Source: Camellia lanceoleosa (Eukaryota > Streptophyta > Magnoliopsida > Ericales > Theaceae). From it: a DNA stretch of 64,000 bases. The notes under the pieces were generated by a model, which worked only from the letters and a program-made list of their open reading frames with translations, did not search any database and was not told the origin of the DNA. The position numbers and the translations under genes were made by a program. Below are positions 23,481-34,881 of this stretch, piece by piece (positions within the stretch are counted from its first letter, which is position 1; every line of letters begins with the position of its first letter). Location: NCBI GenBank assembly GCA_025200525.1, contig CM045762.1:88540717-88604716 (forward strand), given 5' to 3'.

Positions 23481-23995
23481 CCTCTCTCTCGGCACTGACT
23501 CACGGCTGCCTCCTCTTGGATTCACTTTTCTATTCTTTTTTTTTCTTACCAACTCCTAAACCTAATTGATTACCTATCATATTATATATATATATAATAA
23601 TAACCTAATTTCCTATTCTAATCTAATATGATTATTATATAATTTTATATAATATAATACACATGATTATAATATATAAATATAAGATTATATATATATA
23701 TATATAATACTTTTTTTTATATATAACAAACATAAATATTTAAAGATTTGAATTAATTATATATAATTAAATAACACATTAAATTAATTAATCACCACAT
23801 TAAATTCATTAAATATCACAATAAATTCTCATGTAACCCACACAATTAATAATTACAACATTAAATCTATTAAATATTACATTAACTCTCATGTGACCAC
23901 ACAATTAATAAAGTCAAAAATAAAATAAGATAAAAATAACCATAATAATAATAAATAATGACTAAAGAAAATTAGGGTCGCTACAACTACTCCCC
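23481..23995 (-). mobile_element. Right part of the older LTR-type sequence
   Basis: Continues 1-3194 after removal of the Tat element and one CTCTC. It is very AT-rich with (TA)n at 23583-23600 and 23690-23708. It ends GGGTCGCTACA at 23995, resembling the edge GGGTCGCTAT of the chromovirus LTR at 33019. On the minus strand this would be the LTR start, with TATATATATAATATG at about 23600 as a possible TATA region. Confidence 0.4.
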
Positions 23996-24517
23996 TTCGT
24001 AGTCGCAACATCCTCTTCTCTTTCGCGACCTTATCTCTGCTTCGAACACGCTCAGCCGCCAGAGCTCAACTGCAAGATCCAGATCCACCACCACCACCAC
24101 TGGCCGTGAGATCTGATCTAATCTGATTTGTTCCATGTGTGCAAGATCCAGATCCACCATCACCACCTTCCTACCTCATCTCTCTCTCTCTGTGATATGA
24201 TCCGTGTGTGCAAGTACATAACAATTTCAGATTTTTTTGTTTTTGTTTTTAAGTTGATTGTTGTTGATAATGATGATGATGATGATGGAAAAAAAAAACA
24301 GATGTTGTTTCTTGAACTGATCTAATCTGATTGTTGGTTCGATATATTAAAAAAATAGATGTTGTTGTCGTTGATCTGATCATTAAACTTGATCTGTTTT
24401 TTTAATCTGTTCTACATATTTGTTGTTGTACATATTGGATCTGTTGTTAAATATAGATGATGTTGTTGTTATTGTTGTTGTTGTTGTTTTTTTTTTTTTT
24501 ATTATTTATAATTTTGG
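23996..24517. other. Low-complexity, trinucleotide-rich stretch
   Basis: Contains CCACCACCACCAC near 24085, a repeated CAAGATCCAGATCCACCA-like phrase (about 24075 and 24145), ATGATGATGATG near 24270, and (GTT)n at 24462-24490 followed by poly-T. It reads like a 5' UTR or a DNA-element interior, but no frame is supported. Confidence 0.4.
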
Positions 24518-24692
24518 CCGGGGAATTTTTAGGGTCGGGGAAACCTGATCCCTGTTAAGGGGCGGGAGCGGGGGCGGTGATAGGCTCCCCGTCAGGAATC
24601 GGGGCCATGGACGAGGGAATTTCTACCATCGGGGATCGAGGACGGAGAGTGTGATCCCCGGCCCAGCCCCGACCCGTTGCCATTCCTAGATA
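24518..24692. mobile_element. hAT-like element end, GC-rich
   Basis: A GC-rich patch in AT-rich surroundings, full of GGGTCGGGG / CCCCGACCC. Its right edge GTTGCCATTCCTAG is, inverted, CTAGGAATGGCAAC, similar to terminal repeats of plant hAT-type non-autonomous elements. The matching left end was not found, so it is probably a fragment. Confidence 0.45.
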
Positions 24693-26172
24693 GAATGGGG
24701 TGCAATGGAATGCCCATTACAACTTTGCAATTGTTTAGGATGTTCTAAATAAGTATATTTTTTGACTTTTTATAAAAAGATGTGTAGAAAAGTAAAAAGA
24801 ATATGTTGATTGATATGACCTAAAAAAAATAAAAAGATAAACTTATTTAAGGGATGTCATAAACTTATTTAAGGGATGTCAGTAAGCCTTATCTAAGTGA
24901 GAATAGTTATTCCATTATAATGACTATTCTAACCAAATGTGAAAATGCCTATTCATTCTTTCAACTTAAGAAATGACCATTCCATTCCGTCATGAAATTA
25001 ATAAATAAAAAAAAATTATAATCAGCTTGTTTGGTTCCAGTTTTCAGAAACTTTTACTTTTTTATTTTTCGTATTTTAATGTTTTCAATGATTTTTTTTT
25101 AATATTTTAAGCATTTTTTAAAAAAAATTTAGACACAATTAACATAAATGCGCTTAAAAAATATAATATTTGTGAAAAAAAATCTTTAAAAAATACACTA
25201 AATACCAAAAAATATGAAAAAATATAAGAAAATTCAATACATTTTCATATTTTTGTGTATTTATTAATTTTTTAAAATATTTTTTCACAAATATTTTACT
25301 ATTTTATATACATCTAAATAAGGTGCATCTAAAAAAGTAAAAAAAATTACTTAAAATTTTAAAAATATTCACTAAAAACAAAAAAAATACGAAAAAATAA
25401 AAAACTTGATTTTCATAAAACTGAATTCAAAAAAATTAAACTAAACACATTGATTATTATTTTTTTGTTATTGACACTTAAAAAATATATTATTATTTAG
25501 CTCCTACCACTGCCACTATCACTGCTACCCTATTACCATTACAACACCATTACCACCATCCCCACCGTCACCACCTCAACCACCACACCACCATACGACC
25601 ACCGCTTCCACTACTACTACTACTGCATCTGCCGCCACAACCACTACCTTACCATTACTACTACCACCTTCATAAACATCACACCACCACCATCACCATC
25701 AGAGAACCACCACTCTACTATCATAGGCTACCGCTACTGCCACTACCATCGTAGCCATAATACCACCACCACTAAGACCACAACAACCTACTACCACCAT
25801 TATACTATCATTGCTATCACCACGATTCATGTCGCTGCCGCCGCTGCCGCCGCCACCGCCGCCACTATTACGACTCACACCATCGCTTCCACAACTATCA
25901 ACATTATCATGATTTATACAAATTTTTAATTTATTTGTTACTAGCTTGTTAAAATAAATAAATAAATAATAAAAACTTATTCCATTCCATGAGATAATAG
26001 GCATAACCAAATATAAGAATGAGAATTATTACCATATTTCTATATCATTCCATGTTGGCAACCAAACAATGGAATGAGAATGGACATTCCATTCCATTTA
26101 AATTTGTAATTCATTCTCACTCTCATTTCATTCCTATCCATTTCATTCCATCGTACCAAACATGCTCATAGT
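24693..26172. mobile_element. ATGGAATG-rich element, probably non-autonomous, with nested MITE
   Basis: Both ends are rich in ATTCCATTCC / GGAATGGAAT in inverted senses (24710-24985 and 25975-26155), with an unrelated AT-rich and trinucleotide-rich core. A MITE of the TTTAGGATGTTCTAAATAAG family sits in the left end (about 24733-24890). No transposase. Exact ends uncertain. Confidence 0.45.
25499..25915. repeat. Cryptic CAC/CCA trinucleotide tract
   Basis: Over 400 bp of imperfect ACC/CAC/CAT triplets, with GCCGCCGCTGCCGCC-like runs near 25832-25865. The minus-strand frame through it is a Gly/Ser run (SGGGGGGSGGSD) with no domain, which I treat as a by-product of the repeat. Confidence 0.7.
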
Positions 26173-26984
26173 TTTTATGGATGTTTTTGCATGTATAAAA
26201 AATATTAATTTGATGGATGTTATAATTTTCATTGAAACTATTTTCCTCATTTTAGATCTTATTTACTAATTGTTAGGATTGGAGGAAGGCGTCTCTGCAT
26301 CTCTTGGGAATTAACTCATAAAGTTTCAAATCTATACTTTTGCTATTTTGAAGGTGAATATATCTTACCATGGAAAACATTACCACTATTTGAATTACAA
26401 AGTTTGAGAATGAATTAAATTACATGTGTGATCATGATATTAGTATGCATTGAAAAATCTATAAATTTAATGAGGTCAAAAATCGAGTTTAAATAAAAAA
26501 TTTCACTTGTATAATGAAGCATCAATTTTTCTATGAAAATTTATTTAAGTTGAGTTTTTCAAATTTTATGATTATGATGATGATGAAATGACAATGAAAC
26601 GTTATACGAAAATACTTCTTTTTGTTGATCATACTATGGGGCCACTAAGGTCAAAATGTTTTGTGGTCTTGGAATCGAAATGTTTTAAGAATCATAAGGG
26701 TCGTTATACGTAAAGAGTCATGGAGACCGAAATATGAAAATAAGCATTGAAATACTTTGATAAGATGAGTTATGTTCCTATGGATATATTTTGGATAATG
26801 GTATTGTCACCATCTAAGTCGCGAGGTAAGTGACCCTAAGGCTATGTAGTGTGTTTAAAATTTAATATTTTTGCTTTGATTTTCTTGTTCAAACGTATTT
26901 TTTCTCATTATTATATTTTTTGAAAAATCTTGATAATGGTTTATGAAATTTTCCACTATGTATTAATTTCAGTTCAATCAAAGC
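26173..26984. other. AT-rich intergenic DNA, nothing recognised
   Basis: No frame above background and no inverted or tandem repeat that I could follow. Confidence 0.4.
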
Positions 26985-27127
26985 TTCGTTTAGGAACATG
27001 CAATTTTAGTAACTTTTTTGCTTCTTATGAAAAGATGTGCAGAAAAGTAGAGAGAATGATGTGACAACTTATAGTAACTTTTTAACTTTTTAACTAAAAT
27101 GTATAATTGACAAACGATGCCATATTA
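26985..27127. mobile_element. MITE, GCTTCGTTTAGGAAC ends
   Basis: It starts GCTTCGTTTAGGAAC and ends TTGACAAACGATGCC, which are imperfect inverted repeats. The interior has GAAAAGATGTGCAGAAAAGT, shared with the Tourist-like family elsewhere in the window (47474, 56556, 60479). Confidence 0.6.
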
Positions 27128-27217
27128 TCCTTATTATTAACAAAGGAATGAGTTTTATGACTCCATGAAATTGGTATACTTATTGGGCTCTAGCTCAATA
27201 TTTTTAAACAATAATGC

Positions 27218-27862
27218 TTAAGGCCTCGAATTTGCCTCGAATTCCAATTTTTCCCCCCCTCTCTTTTCTTTTTGCAAAAGTGGTTATGTGTAGAAGTGTA
27301 CTAAAAAACTAGACATCACGCACTAACTCAGCCTGTATGGTTTGATAAGGTGAGTGAATTGGGTTGGACTGGTTGTTAGGCTGAGTTTTTTTTTTTTTTT
27401 TTTTTTTTCTGTTTGTTAGGCTGTGCTCGTTTGTTTTTTTTTTTTTTAATTTAATTTAATTTTATTTGTTAGGCTGTGTTGATTTGGTTTTTTTTTTTTT
27501 TTCTTTTTAAAGGTGGTTATGTGTAGGGGTGTGCCAAAAAATTAGACATCCAGCACCAACTCATTGTACAAAATTATATTGAATTAGCAAATTTTAACCA
27601 ACAGCCTAACTGATCAGTCAATTAGGTTGGACTTATTGAGTGATAAAATTGTCTGATTAGTTAAACTGTTGGTTAAATTTTGTTAATTTCATATAATTTT
27701 GTACGATAAGTTGGTGCAAGATGTCTATTTTTTTGGCACAACACATAACCACCCTTAAAAAAAAACCACAAAAAAAGAAGAAAAAAGAAACTAATTAACA
27801 CAACCCAAAAAAAAAAAAAAAAAAAAAACAAAGAATTTGAGCCAAATTCAAGGCCTCTAGCA
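27218..27862. mobile_element. Large inverted-repeat (foldback) element
   Basis: The outer arms GGCCTCGAATTTGCCTCGAA (from 27222) and TTTGAGCCAAATTCAAGGCC (to 27856) are complementary. The inner arms of about 105 bp (27509-27612 and 27655-27757) share GGTGGTTATGTGTAGG / AACACATAACCACC and ACCAACTCATTGTACAAAAT / ATTTTGTACGATAAGTTGGT. A partial extra copy of the arm lies at 27277-27330. Poly-T/poly-A runs flank the arms. It would form a long hairpin when transcribed. Confidence 0.75.
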
Positions 27863-28106
27863 CTATCGATTTTTAAATTATTATTATTTTTTTTTTTCAG
27901 ATTCCTAAACTATTGGTGGCTTGCCTTAATTTGGAAGTTTAAATTTTTTGGAAGATCAAAGTGAGCGTTTAATAGTTGAGGTTTTGTATAGAATCACTTT
28001 AAAATTTAATTTTATCTTTTGTATTTGTAAAGAAGGTTGATTGTAAAAATATATATATATATATATATTTTATTATGAAGCTAGATGTAAAAATAGATTA
28101 ATGCTA

Positions 28107-28388
28107 CTCCTTCCGTTTCAAAATATTAGTCCCTTATTTTATTTTTTATTGTCTCTAAATATTAGTCACTTTTCAAAAATCAAGTACAAAATTAATATAA
28201 ATTTCCTATTTTGCCCTTCTTTTAAAGTCATTAACAACATAAAAAGTACAATTATGATATTGATATTCCCCAAAAAATGTACTATCAAAGGGTAATTTTC
28301 AAAAATTATTTTTTTTAAAATACAATAATTGTACTATCAAAAAAAATTAAATTCCCCAAAAGGGACCATTATTTTGGGACGGAGTGAG
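28107..28388. mobile_element. Stowaway (Tc1/mariner) MITE, copy 1
   Basis: It begins CTCCTTCCGTTTCAAAATA and ends TATTTTGGGACGGAGTGAG, the classic Stowaway terminal repeats, flanked by TA on both sides (28105-28106, 28389-28390). 282 bp. The interior matches the copy at 60142-60423 in reverse orientation (GCCCTTCTTTTAAAG, CAAGTACAAAA). Confidence 0.92.
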
Positions 28389-28410
28389 TAATATTTTTGG
28401 ATAATGGTGC

Positions 28411-29674
28411 TGTAAGATTATAGGATCTATATACTAGAAATCAAAACTCTATGAATATAATTAATTAGTAAAATATAAACTTAGATACATACCCGTTTGA
28501 TTCCGTTATTGTCTTGAGTTTTGCTTCCTTGAAATAATATGGTATTCAAAATTGAAAAACCTTAGCACCAGCTAGTGGCGGAAGGAAGTTATGCCAAGGG
28601 ACACGTGGCCCCCCTCAATTTTGATTTGTGTGTGTGCGTGTGTGTTGTTGTTATATGCAAAATGTATATATTTTTTTTTCGTAACATATTTTTTGGCTAA
28701 GGATTTATTGTATTGTTCACAACAAGTAGTTATTTGATACTTTAAAAGCAATATATGGTATTATTTATATAATAGTTTAAACCAATAGTATAACGAAAAA
28801 TCTTCTATATTGGATATAATGAACTCATTATTTCCAGGCAATTGACAGACTGCTTAGTGTGATTTGTAATTTCCCATGCTTTGAGTATCACGTAAGCAAT
28901 ATTATATGGTATTGTAAGACTGTTTAATAATTTTTATTCAAAACACATCATTTATAAGCAATGTCATCTCTTTAATATTTTTTTGTCAAATAAAAATTAA
29001 ATAAATTTTATGATAATTTGTACTTTAAAGGATGTGTTTTTACTTTCTAAAATTAGGAATTTTGATCCATAATTTTTTGTGCTAAAATTACAAACTTAAT
29101 CACCATCCCGCAACGAGCTATTCTACACTATTATAGAATTTTAATTTGTTCCTAGTAATAATGAGTTTGTAATTTTTTATGCTTAAATTTAGCTCATAAA
29201 ATTATTATTATCTTAATGTTGATCATAATTTATTTTTTAAATAAAAAATTATAATTAATAATGCCCACTCTAACTTGATTTCCTGGCTCCGCCACTAGCA
29301 CCAGCTCTTCCCCTCCTTCTCCTAATGTTTATGTTTTCTTTTTCAATGGAGCTGTCAACCCTTTGATCTACATATATATAGATATATGTAAACCCTAATA
29401 ATGATAGGAGAGGGGACTGGGCCTAAACAAAACAATTACTGGGACCTCCCATTAAGGAACCCAAATAACTTAAAACAGGCCTTATACCTTCATATCACAT
29501 ATCTACATATAAAATAATAAACACACCAAGATGGACCATTGCCCAAAACTTTATGGATCACAATAATAATTTTAGGCTCATACCAGTCAATTTGCCTGAA
29601 TCACTTTCAACCTATTTTTCACAAGCCAAACAAAATATAGTCAATGACAACCTAATTAAGAATAAATTCTTACA
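28411..29674 (-). repeat. 3' LTR of the copia element, carrying an hAT insertion
   Basis: About 531 bp without the insertion; collinear with 45356-45872, with many shared phrases (AAATCAAAACTCTATGAATA; AACCCAAATAACTTAAAAC). It ends TTCTTACA at 29674. Confidence 0.9.
28573..29297. mobile_element. hAT-type non-autonomous element with perfect 8-bp target duplication
   Basis: The ends are TAGTGGCGGA and TCCGCCACTA, exact 10-bp inverted repeats. GCACCAGC is duplicated on both sides (28565-28572, 29298-29305). The other copia LTR (near 45508-45520) reads AACACCAGCTCTTCC, giving the uninterrupted site. 725 bp, AT-rich, no transposase frame. An 8-bp duplication with such termini is the hAT superfamily signature. 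Confidence 0.93.
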
Positions 29675-30947
29675 TTATCCCACTTAGGCAACATTGACTA
29701 CTACTTTAAGAAAATAGTTTATTTAATAAAATGATTCTCGGGTTAAACAACTTTAGTAGCCACATAAACATGATTCATAATAGAAACATCTCAACACAGA
29801 ATTCCATTCAATAAGAAATATTAATATCGAACTGTAGCGGTGATTAAGCTATTGAATAACATAACACCTTCCACAATTACAAATACTAATATCTCACCAA
29901 CATGGATTCCTATATGTGGTAAAGTTTAGTGTGGAATTTCAACATAATTGATCCAAAAATTATATGACATGTTAATTCCATATTCAGTCCTCTGTATGGT
30001 CTTGACAAGACCCTGCAAGGAATTTTATTCCATTTTACACTTCCAAAAGAAGCCTTTACACCTCTAAATCAAGGCTATTCATGGATAAAAAAAATTTCTT
30101 TAACCAAGCACATAAAAAACTGTAAAGTATCCATATGCCTAATATATTTGGCAAATTAAAATTTGGCCTACGCCCTTTATTTAGAGGATCAACTAGTATA
30201 TATTTTGTAACATGAGCTCATAAAGAATATTATCTTTAACAACTTTGTAATTCTGAAGTACTTTAAATTTATATATTTAACACCATCAGAGCTTTTATTA
30301 TTCTTCATAGAGAAAAATTAAAATCATGTATCGTAATACATCTTTATAGGTTTGTAAATAAAATTAACAATTCCAAGCTCTGAAATAAAATTCTTTAATT
30401 ACATAACTCAAGTCGAGCTTTAAAACATGTTGCATAGTGAAAAATTATAAGAGATTTTATGAAACTCTTTCACGAAACAACACCCCATGCAAACATAAAA
30501 ATATAACCAATAATAGATACTATATCATTTGAGCAACTACCAAAGTCGACATAGTACAACCGATAATATTAACATGATTAATTCTTTTATTGACAATCGT
30601 ATAATCTTTAATTCTCTATAACTATCATAACACTTTATATGTTCCAACCCAATGATCAAGGCTTAAATTAAAATAATAATTATCTAATAAACTAATTATA
30701 TATGCACCAAGTTTAATTCAAACTTCATATATTCATTAAACTCTTACAACAGTAGCATACGAGACATTTCTCATGTACTCTTTCTCAAAATCATTTTATG
30801 AATACCGAATGTTACTTAATTAGTCTTGATCACTAAGAAAAGCAATGTAAAGCTTTCAATTTTGCATATTAAATTTAGTAAGAATGTGATCTAGGTATGC
30901 TCTTTAAGATGAGACAAATAATCTTCTAAACTATTTTTAAGTATCTT
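29675..30947 (-). pseudogene. Copia internal 3' part (after RT), decayed
   Basis: Lies between the 3' LTR and the gypsy insertion, where RNase H should be. Frames are destroyed; I could not find the RNase H motifs. Next to the LTR the minus strand has CCTAAGTGGGATAA, a plausible polypurine tract (29675-29688). Confidence 0.5.
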
Positions 30948-32538
30948 TGTCACGCCCTCAAAAATAAACCCATAATATACACAATATTAACATGCATTGA
31001 TTATGAAAAACAGAACCTTATTCCATTATCAGAGTAATCTTATTAAAAGACATTACATGTAATAACGAAAGTAAATGCCCTACGGGCTTACATCTTTCCA
31101 AGCTAACACTTGGACACAAAAGTCTGAGTACTAACTCAATTACACATTAAGCCCTTGGCTTGAATTTACATGTAATATCAAATAAAACAAAATAACAACT
31201 AATCTAAACAGAGTCTTCAACACCAAATCCTTCCAAGCTAAGTCCTTGGAGGTAGCATATCACCTGGACCTGAAAATGATGTTTCCGTATAGGGTGAGCC
31301 ACAACCCAGTAGAAATATACTAAACCAAATATAGGAATTGACTAAAGCAATAGCATTCGATAGATGGTTAACTCTTATAAATCCTTTATATCATTATACA
31401 ATTTCATGACAATAATGCCTATGACATGTTTCACTTTCCATTATTATTCAACTTACCATTTATACAAACGTGGCTCAGAACCTGGCCAAACAATATCATG
31501 AGACTACATCTCAGATTAACATTTCTTCCAATAACAACAATTTAAGTGAGATTAAGATTCAAACCAAAACACTTCCATAAATCGATAAGTACACATATAT
31601 GCGGTACTAATACACTTTCATATATCAATAAGTACACAGATTTGCTGTACTAATGGAGTCCATCCCCTTTCTCCTCCCAAACAGGATTGAGAGTCCATCC
31701 CCTATCTTCCCTCAAACCATGGAGTACATCCCCTATCTCCTCCCAAACAATATACAATCAATACACGTATTTGCTGTATTAATTCAACTGTCATATTCAA
31801 TGACTCATTCAATGTGATTAGTTTTAGTTTTTCCTAATTAGCATGCAATGTCTACAACAATCACGACTATCCTCCACCGATAGTCCAAAACAGTTATTTC
31901 TAAACAGGAAATAAATGTATCAACAAATATAAACTCAACACTTTCATAGGTGAGTGATTAAACTATCCAACTGCACCATTTAATCTCATAATTCCCCAAT
32001 TTCAAGAATTTAACTTAATTTCACATTTTTCTCTAAATTAATTATGCAAATTAATTTATTACAATAATTAGGGCTTTTCCCCATTTTCTCAAAATTAACC
32101 CTAAGGTTCAATTTTCTCAATTTAATACTATCAATGTCATTTTTCATGACTTCCAAACACATGAATTTTTTTATATAAAAATTCCCCTTTTCTCAAATTA
32201 TAAATCAAACCCTAAAAATTACCAAACGACACCAACATATCAAAATGACCAAAACTTAGGACAAAACCTATAATATGGAGTAGGGTATCCCTACCTCGAA
32301 GTGAAGAACTCAAATGGAGAAGATGGCGAAAACCCAATGTGCTCCAAATCCAAGATTGTTCAGATTAGAATGAAGCCCTCGACCCACTCTATCTTTTTAA
32401 CAAAGGACCTAGGGTAGAAATACACTCTAAGTAGATCAAACCTAAGAGAGAATGTGTGTAGAGGGAGGAAGAACACGGACCTAGGGTTTTGAGATCAAAA
32501 GAGGATGAAAAAAATGAAGTTTAAAACCGCTGCTGCGT

Positions 32539-32550
32539 ATTTAAATATAA
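32539..32550 (-). promoter_or_regulatory. TATA box candidate of the 3' LTR
   Basis: The minus strand reads TATATTTAAATA immediately downstream of the GCTCGAGC array. The identical site in the 5' LTR is at 40122-40133. Confidence 0.55.
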
Positions 32551-32552
32551 CA

Positions 32553-32836
32553 GGCTCGCTCGAGCGAAGAAGTGGTCGCTCGAGCGACCAGACACAAAGA
32601 ATACTCGCTCGAGCCAACAATACGATGCTTCAGGTCTGCAACCCAAAAGTACACTTGAGCGAAAAACTCGAAGACACTCGCTCGAGCGAAGGAAAGCTCG
32701 CTCGAGCCAAGAAATACAGCTCTCAGGTCTATACCCAGACGCAGTCGCTCGCTCGAGCGAAGAAACACTAGCTCGAGCGAAGGACCAAAAACAAGGATCT
32801 CGCTCGAGCGACAAAGTTCTCGCTCGAGCGAAGAAC
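32553..32836. repeat. Palindromic GCTCGAGC array in the 3' LTR, about 10 units
   Basis: Irregularly spaced copies of TCGCTCGAGCGA, a perfect 12-bp palindrome, with variants such as TCGCTCGAGCCA and TAGCTCGAGCGA, separated by 10-50 bp of A-rich spacer. See the partner array at 40137-40458. Confidence 0.9.
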
Positions 32837-33020
32837 TAAAATCCTAGGCAGTAACCCTTTGCTCCCAAACACTCCCAACTTGTAACAAACCTGCCCATTA
32901 CATCCTATAACTCAAAAATAAGGAATTAAAGGACAACAACAACAAATATATAGTAACGAGATCCACGGAACCTAAGTCCGGATACAACAACCAAATGGGA
33001 AAAGACCGGGGTCGCTATAA

Positions 33021-33036
33021 CCTCCCCCCCTTAAAG
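33021..33036 (-). other. Polypurine tract of the chromovirus-like element
   Basis: The minus strand reads TTAAGGGGGGGAGG directly before the 3' LTR. It primes plus-strand DNA synthesis. Confidence 0.85.
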
Positions 33037-33454
33037 AATTTCGTCCCCGAAATTAAGTGCAAGTTTTCAAAAACAGGTTTTTCTCAATTTCCAACAATAT
33101 AACATTTCAATATTTAAACAACCTGACCCAATACCGGTCATTCCATCTCTTACCAAGAGGCATCTCACAATATGTAAAACAACATATATTTCAACTTGCA
33201 TTATCAACATGCATTTCTTTCCAATTCAACAATTATCCATCTATAAGATTCACCATTTCGTATCATATTCAATGTTCATGATACATTTTCCAATTATACA
33301 ATATATTCAACATATGCAATGTTCCATTAAACTTTCATTTTGAGGCAAGTTTCAAAATTCTTCCATTAAACCAAAACATTAATCGTGTTTCCCAATCTAA
33401 GTTATATTCAATACACTTAAGGTTCAATATTACAACAAAATAAACAACAAATGC
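33037..33454. other. Non-coding 3' region between pol and polypurine tract
   Basis: AT-rich, no frame of note. Confidence 0.5.
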
Positions 33455-34881
33455 TCAAGCACCTACAAACAGATCCGGATATTTCTCTCGGACCTCCAAC
33501 TCACGTTCCCAAGTGGCTTCCTCCACTCCGTGATGCTTCCACAAAACTTTTACCAAGGGAATGGTCTTGCTTCGCAAGACTTGATCCCGCCTATCCAAGA
33601 CTCGCACTGGCCTCTCCTCATACGAGGCATCCTTATCTACCTCTAAGTCGGTCCAATCCAATACATGCGATGGATCCGGCTCATACTTCCGAAGCATACT
33701 CACATGAAACACGTCATGAACTCCGGATAACTGCGGTGGCAAAGCTAAACGATATGCAGCCTCACCAATCCTCTTAAGAATCTCAAAAGGGCCAATAAAT
33801 CGCAGGACAACTTCCCACTCTTCCCAAATCTCATCAATCCCCGCCTAGGTGATATCTTCAGAAAGACATGATCACCCACCTCAAATACCAAAGGTCTCCT
33901 CCTATGGTCGGCATAAGATTTCTGACGACTCTGGGCTGTAACAAGCCTCCTACGGATAAGCTCAACTTTCTCCGTCGTTTCCCTCACCAACTCTAGACCC
34001 AACAAAGGTGCATCACCCACCTCGGCCCAACAAATTGGAGACCTACACGGTCGGCCGTATAAGGCCTCAAACGATGCCATACCGATACTAGACCGGAAAC
34101 TGTTGTTGTAGGCAAACTCCACCAAAGGCAAGTGCCTCTCCCACGACCCACTAAAGTCAAGAACACAACCCCGAAGCATATCCTCAAGGATCTGAATAGT
34201 ACGCTCGGACTGCCCGTCAGTCTGAGGATGATAAGCCGTGCTAAAGGTCAACTTCGTGCCCAAGGCACTCTGCAAACTCTGCCACAACCTGGCAGTAAAA
34301 CGAGGATCTCTATCCGAGACGATCGTCACTAGGACCCCATGCAACCTTACTATGTCCCGAATATACAAGTCGGCAAGATGATCTACCGAATCTCTCACGC
34401 ACATCGAAATGAAGTGCGTCGACTTAGTCAATCGGTCCACAATCACCCAAATAGCATCACTACCTCGCTGAGTCCTCGGAAGACCTATAACGAAGTCCAT
34501 AGTGACATGCTCCCACTTCCACTCGGCAATAGGCAAGGGCTGTAACAAACCCGCTGGCCTCTGATGTTCGGCCTTCACTTGCTGACAAGTAAGGCACTTA
34601 GACACGAAAGCTGCCACATCTCTCTTCATACCCCGCCACAAAAACTGGCGACCCAAATCCCGATACATCTTAGTGCCTCCCGGATGCACCGCAAGGCATG
34701 AATGATGAAACTCTCGGAGTACTTCCTCTCGGCAAGACTCCGGCACAAACAAACGGTCTCGGTATCTCACACTCAAGTCGGGATATACCGTCAAACCCTT
34801 CTCAACCTTCCCACTGGAGATATTCTCTCGGAGGGATTCTACCTCAAGGTCACCTCTCTGTGTCTCTAACACTCGAGTCAC
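33455..34881 (-). pseudogene. Integrase with chromodomain-like C-terminus
   Basis: The main frame (34881-33745) has the zinc region ending CLTCQQVKAEHQ, then the catalytic core with TMDFVIGLP, VSDRDPRF and TDGQSERTI. All three acidic residues are present. The core continues through LPLVEFAYNNS and ALYGRPCRSPICW to FEVGDHVFLKISP. A frameshift near 33760-33800 separates it from the C-terminal frame (33742-33455), with LSGVHDVFHVSMLRKYEPDP and RSKTIPLVKVLWKHHGVEEA followed by TWE. That tail matches the chromodomain-type end of Tekay/Del integrases, thought to guide insertion to marked chromatin. It ends at the stop at 33455. Confidence 0.92.

Larger units (their letters stand above)
30948..33019 (-). 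repeat. 3' LTR of the chromovirus-like element
   Basis: 2,072 bp. It is collinear with 38535-40643 but lacks two repeat units of the palindromic array. It also holds a small direct repeat with GAGTCCATCCCC / GGAGTACATCCCC and CTCCTCCCAAAC around 31650-31750. Confidence 0.95.

Noticed and set aside
24050..24330. Host gene 5' UTR or first exon
   Set aside because: CT/CCA-rich and UTR-like, but no frame, splice pattern or domain supports a gene.
25699..26010. Minus frame with a Gly/Ser-rich segment
   Set aside because: Created by the CAC/CCA trinucleotide tract.
32505..32814. Frames with LARAKK (plus) or FARASV / LERA (minus) repeats
   Set aside because: Translations of the GCTCGAGC palindromic array in the LTR.
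32553..32836. Possible CRISPR-like or integron-like spaced palindromes
   Set aside because: Spacing is irregular, the same spacers occur in the partner LTR, and the context is a retrotransposon promoter.
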